Source: JABDPF01 sp036351575 (GTDB lineage: Bacteria; Pseudomonadota; Gammaproteobacteria; Xanthomonadales; SZUA-36). From it: a stretch of 10,981 bases of DNA. The notes under the pieces are model-generated. The model did not search any database. It was not told where the DNA came from and saw only the letters and a list, made by a program, of their open reading frames with translations. The position numbers and the translations under genes were made by a program. Below, in pieces: positions 8,201 through 10,981 of this stretch; position 1 is the first letter of the stretch; every line of letters starts with the position of its first letter. The stretch spans positions 1 to 10,981 of the forward strand of contig JAZBPJ010000125.1 of assembly GCA_036351575.1 (NCBI GenBank). The letters are read 5' to 3'.

Positions 8201-8487
8201 CACGCGATACCCAGGTGCGTCGCCGAGCGCGGCGCTTCTATGGCGGCGGAGGCGGCAAAACCGTCCGGCGCGCCTGTTTCAAGCACCAGTGCCCCGGCGT
8301 CGATGGAAACATTCCGGGTCAACACGAAAGCGGCCGGGGCATCCAGGTCAGCGGCAAGTGGCCGGTTGCTCATGGCGGTTGCTGCAAGCGTCCCCGCAGC
8401 CGGAATTGCGATCAGCAGCAACAGCACGACTGCAGGGACCACGCCGGCGGGTTTAAAGCAAACGCGCATTCCCGGGAATACGGTCAT
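5212..8487 (-). CDS. Secreted PGRP/amidase_2-type N-acetylmuramoyl-L-alanine amidase, multidomain
   Basis: 1091 residues. A signal peptide occupies about 1-36 (VVPAVVLLLLIAIPAAG). A beta-rich N-terminal domain at about 85-175 (GLAARTSLDGVAWSDWIEV) resembles the one before PGRP amidases in other large bacterial proteins. The zinc amidase domain at about 195-385 contains LIVHHTATS (223-231, ligand His226), GYNFLVDPNGTVYVGRAG with catalytic-type Tyr259, SGHRDG (His347) and ACPG (Cys362). It should cleave the lactyl-peptide amide bond of peptidoglycan outside the cell. Residues 416-820 hold about eight degenerate ELWxxDG-like units (GYWRTDG, YFFSTDG, RLFDG, FFKTDG, MRLDG), suggesting a beta-propeller. 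The tail is two tandem domains (about 830-950 and 961-1083). The size is several times that of a lone amidase. The 8487 start has GAG 6 bases upstream and follows the CBU_0592-like stop by 7 bp. Targets may be self or foreign cell wall; this is unresolved. Confidence 0.93.
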   Translation of the reverse strand: MTVFPGMRVCFKPAGVVPAVVLLLLIAIPAAGTLAATAMSNRPLAADLDAPAAFVLTRNVSIDAGALVLETGAPDGFAASAAIEAPRSATHLGIAWSGEGALGLAARTSLDGVAWSDWIEVVADEHMTDRATNTRYSRLISVFKGYRYVQYSAGLARTEADSKSPRLESLVFSFIHAGVSPARGPESVVTDRPAMLSRTEWGCPDGENSASNPNPSYTDVTHLIVHHTATSNAAQDWAAEVRAIWSYHVQTRGWADIGYNFLVDPNGTVYVGRAGGDNVLGAHFTCQNGGTQGISLLGNFTDVAPTRAALNGLEGLLAWLASREGLDPAAMTWHEGTQLDLGTISGHRDGNSSTTGCTVTACPGDTFYPMLPEVRVNVEALIAEAQVPDPVVRDQQTEIVARFTGNSAEAEDCWGVFEINGHVLGNLHTAGNGCRLYRFDESGDRVMLADINTAPSKEKYGKSWPAPAWPGPPFNGWAYFEGASSSNGYWRTDGISVETVVDDEDWPRGGVVTGRGQMNGRLYFTVESASGEPYFFSTDGRDYRSEPVFAPHEGKKAVLAGSFYNTLLFIGSDQAHGEEPRLFDGSDYSLLADIVAGAGDSGPEHFLMLDDDWLFVAQKPDETRAFFKTDGHTVTEVASFDTWVADLDQDDPALKSRGYWYMAGTDTSTVMDPFGGPTSIMRLDGHNASSYDLGDANGDPEVVSMAALGDEALVMAENRIFRLGETSAEEVPYNFPTDQTGSAFEFIGSNPYFPHAYVEETNGEQYSRVWAWSEDELGLLMTGEANPVTRADHFVHIGEGIWFYGEDAVNGRALRRISAVAEKPTPWMAAITGAWYDPATSGQGLVLHPIDNTRSVVSFYGYENDGTQLWLLGTAEAPIELGVESEIILHVSSGGNFGSFLPIDISTVPWGTLRVTFRDCRSATAMLEGDHGLQALELERLAGLAGLECKAATPPLPRLSGVTGTWYDPATSGQGLVLHAIDENRILVSFYGYRDDSSRLWLLDVYEGEAAFGKQLTLNLTRAVGGRFGPFDPLDIERSTWGTMTIEFRDCETARATLEGADGQQVLELIKLAGLDGSGRACPPPSPGTMD
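5239..5607 (-). repeat. C-terminal domain, second copy (amidase residues 961-1083)
   Basis: This copy aligns without gaps to the first at a 131-residue period over most of its length. WYDPATSGQGLVLH is identical in both copies, as are VSFYGY and WGT; FRDC is shared. Cys1051 and Cys1082 match Cys920 and Cys949 of the first copy and may form a disulfide in each. At DNA level the two copies have drifted at synonymous sites, so the duplication is not recent. Confidence 0.85.
5638..6000 (-). repeat. C-terminal domain, first copy (amidase residues 830-950)
   Basis: First of two tandem domains beginning with TGAWYDPATSGQG. It contains VSFYGY (857-862), a GGNFGSF turn (894-900), PWGT (909-912) and FRDC (917-920). 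From memory, similar WYDP.SG domains end many secreted Xanthomonadales/Wenzhouxiangella proteins; their role is not established, and surface or ligand binding is a guess. Confidence 0.85.
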
Positions 8488-8494
8488 CGGTCAC

Positions 8495-8749
8495 TCAGCT
8501 GCGTCGCCGGATTTGCAGGACACGGACGAGTCCCACCAGGCTGATCATCAGCCAGGTAATCTCGATGATGAAAGCGGACAGGTTGAAATCGAACCAGAGC
8601 GAATAGAGGACCAGCAAAGCGCCGGTTCCATTGGCGACAAGGTAGCGGATGCCGGTTGCCGAAGCGCGCCCGATCTGCACCAGGAAGTAGGAAATCAGGA
8701 TCAGGGCTACGCCGAAATTACCCAGGAAATCATGTAGTTGGTAGCTCAT
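8495..8749 (-). CDS. Small three-helix membrane protein, CBU_0592-like
   Basis: 84 residues. Three hydrophobic helices lie at about 8-26 (FLGNFGVALILISYFLVQ), 33-52 (GIRYLVANGTGALLVLYSLW) and 56-77 (NLSAFIIEITWLMISLVGLVR), ending in an arginine-rich tail. The spacing, the N and G in helix 2, the FNL before helix 3 and the E..W..IS signature fit the CBU_0592-like family of mini membrane proteins, recalled from memory. Function is unknown; the single three-helix unit invites comparison with SemiSWEET proteins, which act as dimers. There is no clear Shine-Dalgarno sequence. It starts 43 bp after the HMA gene stop and ends 7 bp before the amidase start, so co-transcription with the amidase is very likely. 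Confidence 0.85.
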   Translation of the reverse strand: MSYQLHDFLGNFGVALILISYFLVQIGRASATGIRYLVANGTGALLVLYSLWFDFNLSAFIIEITWLMISLVGLVRVLQIRRRS

Positions 8750-8792
8750 GCCGTCTGTTGTCGGGAGGATCCGAGGCCCGCGTGGCCCGAAA

Positions 8793-9077
8793 TCAATCGC
8801 CGGTTTTTTCCATCCGGCCCACCGCGCAGCTCACGAAGGACTTGGCCTTCGCCGTGGCCGACCTGATGCCCTCGACCGACCCGGTTTCCGGGTAGCCCAG
8901 CGAAGCGAGACGTTCGATCACGTTCTCGCGCGTATCCTCGTCGCCATCGACAGTCACCCGCCCGGATTCGACATCCACCGTCACGGAGTCGATGCCGTCC
9001 AGTTTTTCCAGGCGGGTCCGGATGGTATTGGCGCAGCCGCCGCACTTGATGTTTTCTACCGAGACTTCGTAATTCAT
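8793..9077 (-). CDS. Small heavy-metal-associated (HMA) domain protein
   Basis: 94 residues, starting at an ATG with GGAG 7 bases upstream. Residues 1-62 form a ferredoxin-like HMA fold. VENIKCGGCANTI holds the metal-binding CxxC (Cys12, Cys15), and GIDSVTVDVESGRVTV and VIERLASLGYPE follow in the usual order. The position before the first Cys is Lys instead of the Met seen in most copper chaperones, a variant found in other proteobacterial HMA proteins. A tail of about 30 residues (65-94) contains one more Cys (84, SFVSCAVG) and is not part of the standard domain. The protein should be cytoplasmic and bind a soft metal such as Cu(I) or Zn; no P-type ATPase is in the window. It is preceded by a good candidate promoter and may lead the HMA/CBU_0592/amidase unit. 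Confidence 0.9.
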   Translation of the reverse strand: MNYEVSVENIKCGGCANTIRTRLEKLDGIDSVTVDVESGRVTVDGDEDTRENVIERLASLGYPETGSVEGIRSATAKAKSFVSCAVGRMEKTGD

Positions 9078-9136
9078 GGGTTTTCTCCGCTTGCCTGCCT
9101 GTGCCGGGTTGTATTTTTGGCACGTGATTCATTCTA

Positions 9137-9167
9137 AGTATATCTGGCATGACCGAATTGTCTTCAA
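9137..9167 (-). promoter_or_regulatory. Candidate promoter upstream of the HMA gene, 19-base spacer
   Basis: TTGAAG (9167-9162, 4 of 6) and TATACT (9142-9137, 5 of 6) are separated by 19 bases; an alternative -35 AAGACA gives a 16-base spacer. Transcription would start near 9129, giving a leader of about 50 bases with a good ribosome site. The patch is AT-rich within a GC-rich sequence. A 19-base spacer is typical of MerR-family metal-regulated promoters, but I see no matching dyad in the spacer. Confidence 0.45.
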
Positions 9168-9195
9168 GGCGGACGGCATGCAAGGCGTCGATGCT

Positions 9196-9513
9196 TCAGC
9201 CAGCTTGCAGAACGGCGGGCTCACCGGCGGATACCCCGTAACGGTCCGGATAGCTGTATTTTGCCCAGACCAGGTATAAAGCCATGCAGATATTCACCGC
9301 GTAGTTGAAATAGAGGGGGTAATGCGCGGTTCCGGCCTGCCAGTCACCCGCCAGTATGTAGACAAAGGTCAGCAACTCCCCCACCAGCCACAGCCAGAGA
9401 AACAGCTCGCTCAGGTCGTTCGCGCTCTTGCTGCGGAACGTCTTGATGACCTGCGGCAGGCCGCAGATGGCAAAGATGATATTGCCGGTCCAACCAATCG
9501 TTTCGATCAACAT
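9196..9513 (-). CDS. PQ-loop (SemiSWEET-like) three-helix membrane protein
   Basis: 105 residues from the ATG at 9513; a GTG three codons upstream (9522) is possible but has a poorer ribosome site, while GAG sits 8 bases before the ATG. Helices lie at about 5-20, 35-54 and 66-85. The first is followed by the diagnostic CGLPQVIKTFRSKSANDLS, the PQ-loop of the MtN3/SWEET and cystinosin/KDELR superfamily. A conserved-type Asn is present in helix 3 (YFNYAVNICMALYLVW). The single triple-helix unit is the size of bacterial SemiSWEETs, which dimerise to carry small sugars across the inner membrane. The C-terminal hydrophilic tail (about 86-105) is longer than typical. The substrate is not readable from sequence. 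It lies 109 bp after the M28 peptidase stop, with its own weak promoter candidate, and 118 bp before the HMA gene. Confidence 0.87.
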   Translation of the reverse strand: MLIETIGWTGNIIFAICGLPQVIKTFRSKSANDLSELFLWLWLVGELLTFVYILAGDWQAGTAHYPLYFNYAVNICMALYLVWAKYSYPDRYGVSAGEPAVLQAG

Positions 9514-9540
9514 CTCCGTCACTCTTTTCAGTCGGGTTAT

Positions 9541-9554
9541 CCGGGGCTTCCCGG
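9541..9554. repeat. Short GC-rich hairpin in the leader of the PQ-loop gene
   Basis: CCGGG and CCCGG form a 5-bp stem around a 4-base loop, about 30-40 bases before the start codon. On the minus strand it is not followed by a T-run, so it is not an intrinsic terminator. It may affect translation or be chance in a GC-rich genome. Confidence 0.3.
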
Positions 9555-9570
9555 CTCCGAAAATGCGCGG

Positions 9571-9576
9571 ATTTTA
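9571..9576 (-). promoter_or_regulatory. Candidate -10 box for the PQ-loop gene
   Basis: TAAAAT on the minus strand matches 5 of 6 bases of the sigma-70 -10 box and would give a leader of about 50 bases. The -35 region at 16-17 bases upstream (TTCCAT or CTTCCA) is poor. The call rests mainly on the -10 box and its position between genes. Confidence 0.25.
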
Positions 9577-9578
9577 CT

Positions 9579-9596
9579 CCAATCAGCGGCTGATGG
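9579..9596. repeat. Inverted repeat just after the M28 peptidase gene
   Basis: CCAATCAGCGGCTGATGG has 7 pairs with one bulged base around a 3-base loop. It lies about 27 bases after the peptidase stop, immediately upstream of the candidate -10 box. Without a T-run it could act as a transcript-end stabilising stem or an operator in the promoter spacer. Confidence 0.35.
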
Positions 9597-9622
9597 AAGC
9601 TGTTCTGGCGAGTATCAAACCC

Positions 9623-10981
9623 CTAGGGCCGATCCTCTTCAAGCGACAGCAGTGAAGCCTTGCGCACCGCCTCGAATTCATCGCCCGGGTACCACGCCGG
9701 CGCCTGGTCGGCGTTGGCCACGTCCAGCGCCACGCGGAACGCCAGGCGGGCGTCTTCCGCGAGCCCCTCGAGATTCCAGCTCTCTTCGACCTCGTCGCCG
9801 GGGGTGTGGTACTTGAACCGGATCCAGTCGGCGTATTGCTTCTCGCCCCAGCCGGGCTCGCGGCCGATGAAATCGACACCCGATTTGAACCAGGTGGCCG
9901 GTACGCCCGCCCGCGCGAAGGCGATCTGATCGGAGCGGTAGAACCAGCCTGCTTTCACGTCCTGTTCACCGCGAACGCTGCGACCCTGTGCGGCGGCGGC
10001 CTCGGCGATCCGGTCGTCGAGTTCGGATTTGCCCAGACCGTAAACGATGACATCCCGGGTGCGGCCCCAGACGTTGCCCAGTTCGAAGTTGATATTGGCC
10101 GCGATCCGGCCCGGCTGCACCACGCCGCTGCGGACGAAGTAGCTGGAGCCCAGTATGCCCTGTTCCTCGACGGCCGGATAAAGAACCAGGATGCTGCGTC
10201 GGGGGCGTTTCGGCAGCGCTGCGATCGCGCCGGCCACGGCCAGCGTCTGCGCAATGGCCACGCCGTTGTCGAGCGCGCCGTTGTAGATCGCATCCCCGCT
10301 TTCATCCGGCTCGCCGACGCCGAAATGATCGTGGTGCGCAGAAAGCACTATGAATTCTTTTTTCAGCTCGGTATCACGGCCTTCCAGCACGCCGGCCACG
10401 TTGGCCGTTGCCGTGCGGTTGACTTCAACGCCCAGGTCGATGGACGTGGTCACGCCCAGGGCCACCGGTTCAAAGTCCGGTGAGCGCGCGGCCTCGATCA
10501 GCCTGTCCAGGTCGTGTCCGCCGAGCGCGGCCAGTGCTTTGGAAGAATTCCATGAGAGCCAGCCGTTGAACCGGGTTCGCGGTTCGTCACCGGCCAACAG
10601 TTCGAACTGCTCGCCAATGTTGGAAGCACGAACGACCTGCCAGGGATAGCCCGCAGATTCGCTGCTGTGAATGATCAGGGCACCCGCGGCGCCCTGGCGC
10701 GCGGCACTGGCGTACTTGTAATCCCATCGACCGTAGGACAGCTTGCGTTCTCCGCCGAAAAGCGCCGGGTCCCAGTCCGGGTCGTCGTTCAGCATCAGCA
10801 GCACCTTCCCCTCCAGGTTCTGTCCCTTGTAGTCGTCCCAGTTTTCTTCGGGCGCCTGGATGCCGTAGCCGACGAAGACCACCTCGGTTTGCGGCACGAT
10901 GATGCGTTCCTCCTGGAGGCCCGCCATCACCACGTACTCGTCCGCGAAGCGGAAAGACGCCTCGGCTCCGTCCGGCCCGGC
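9623..10981 (-). CDS. M28-family zinc metallopeptidase with PA-like insert (N-terminus cut by window edge)
   Basis: 452 residues are visible. The frame stays open to the right edge (beginning AGPDGAEASF), so the GTG at 10933 is internal and the signal peptide and first part lie outside. Numbering from the first visible residue, 27-140 is a PA-like segment (VVFVGYGI, KGQNLEGKVLLMLNDDPD, RQGAAGALIIH). The catalytic domain follows: AHHDHFG (215-221, zinc His216), NGALDNGVA (bridging Asp238), AVEEQG (Glu272/273), NINFELGN (296-303, Glu300) and FKYHTPGDE (His392). This order is that of M28 aminopeptidase-like enzymes, usually exported and 530-570 residues long, which remove N-terminal residues from peptides. 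The usual Asp at the NINFE position is Glu here. No intrinsic terminator follows. Confidence 0.95.
   Translation of the reverse strand, partial: AGPDGAEASFRFADEYVVMAGLQEERIIVPQTEVVFVGYGIQAPEENWDDYKGQNLEGKVLLMLNDDPDWDPALFGGERKLSYGRWDYKYASAARQGAAGALIIHSSESAGYPWQVVRASNIGEQFELLAGDEPRTRFNGWLSWNSSKALAALGGHDLDRLIEAARSPDFEPVALGVTTSIDLGVEVNRTATANVAGVLEGRDTELKKEFIVLSAHHDHFGVGEPDESGDAIYNGALDNGVAIAQTLAVAGAIAALPKRPRRSILVLYPAVEEQGILGSSYFVRSGVVQPGRIAANINFELGNVWGRTRDVIVYGLGKSELDDRIAEAAAAQGRSVRGEQDVKAGWFYRSDQIAFARAGVPATWFKSGVDFIGREPGWGEKQYADWIRFKYHTPGDEVEESWNLEGLAEDARLAFRVALDVANADQAPAWYPGDEFEAVRKASLLSLEEDRP

Noticed and set aside
7166..8203. 345-residue minus-strand frame inside the amidase gene
   Set aside because: Arg/Gly/Pro-rich alternate frame of the PGRP region, with no start context and no domain.
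9522..9522. GTG start for the PQ-loop protein, giving three extra residues
   Set aside because: The ATG at 9513 has a better-spaced GAG upstream and the first helix begins right after it; the GTG cannot be excluded.
10933..10933. GTG as the start of the M28 peptidase
   Set aside because: The frame stays open to the window edge and a start here would cut into the PA-like segment and leave out a signal peptide.
1..10981. Defence island, phage or mobile element
   Set aside because: No transposase, integrase, nuclease, reverse transcriptase, CRISPR repeats or tRNA-like cloverleaf were seen; the genes look like chromosomal envelope functions.

Overview
All nine genes in this GC-rich window lie on the minus strand, so the window reads right to left. 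Seven are complete and two are cut by the window edges. Protein similarities recalled from memory suggest a gammaproteobacterium of the Xanthomonadales/Wenzhouxiangella or Chromatiales type. The main hints are a DUF2189 membrane protein, a CBU_0592-like mini membrane protein, a TolB-N/TPR protein with the RKVIRVAVVY membrane start, and a secreted protein ending in WYDPATSG domains. This taxonomic guess is an inference.

Layout in transcription order. 10981-9623: 3' part of an exported-type M28 metallopeptidase with a PA-like insert. 9513-9196: PQ-loop (SemiSWEET-like) three-helix protein. A 118-bp gap with a readable promoter follows, then a probable operon: a small heavy-metal-associated (HMA) protein (9077-8793), a CBU_0592-like three-helix protein (8749-8495) and, 7 bp later, a 1091-residue secreted peptidoglycan amidase (8487-5212). 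The amidase carries a degenerate beta-propeller-like region and two tandem copies of a C-terminal domain. After a 127-bp gap with overlapping palindromes comes a DUF2189 multi-pass membrane protein (5084-4281). After a 156-bp gap come an MscS-type channel with a long periplasmic coiled-coil domain (4124-2358) and, 8 bp later, an exported ADP-ribosylglycohydrolase-fold protein (2349-973). The window ends in a membrane-anchored TolB-N/TPR protein (893 to the edge).

The common theme is the cell envelope: secreted hydrolases (peptidase, amidase, ARH-fold protein), mechanosensitive release (MscS) and small membrane proteins. Only two gene pairs are close enough to argue strongly for co-transcription: CBU_0592-like with amidase, and MscS with ARH-fold. 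I see no CRISPR array, tRNA, rRNA, transposase, phage gene or recognisable defence system. No gene-free stretch exceeds about 160 bases. The items most worth a second look are the exported ARH-fold protein with altered metal-site threonines, the multidomain amidase with its duplicated tail, a terminator-like structure inside the start of the MscS gene, and an Asp-to-Glu change at a predicted zinc ligand of the M28 peptidase.
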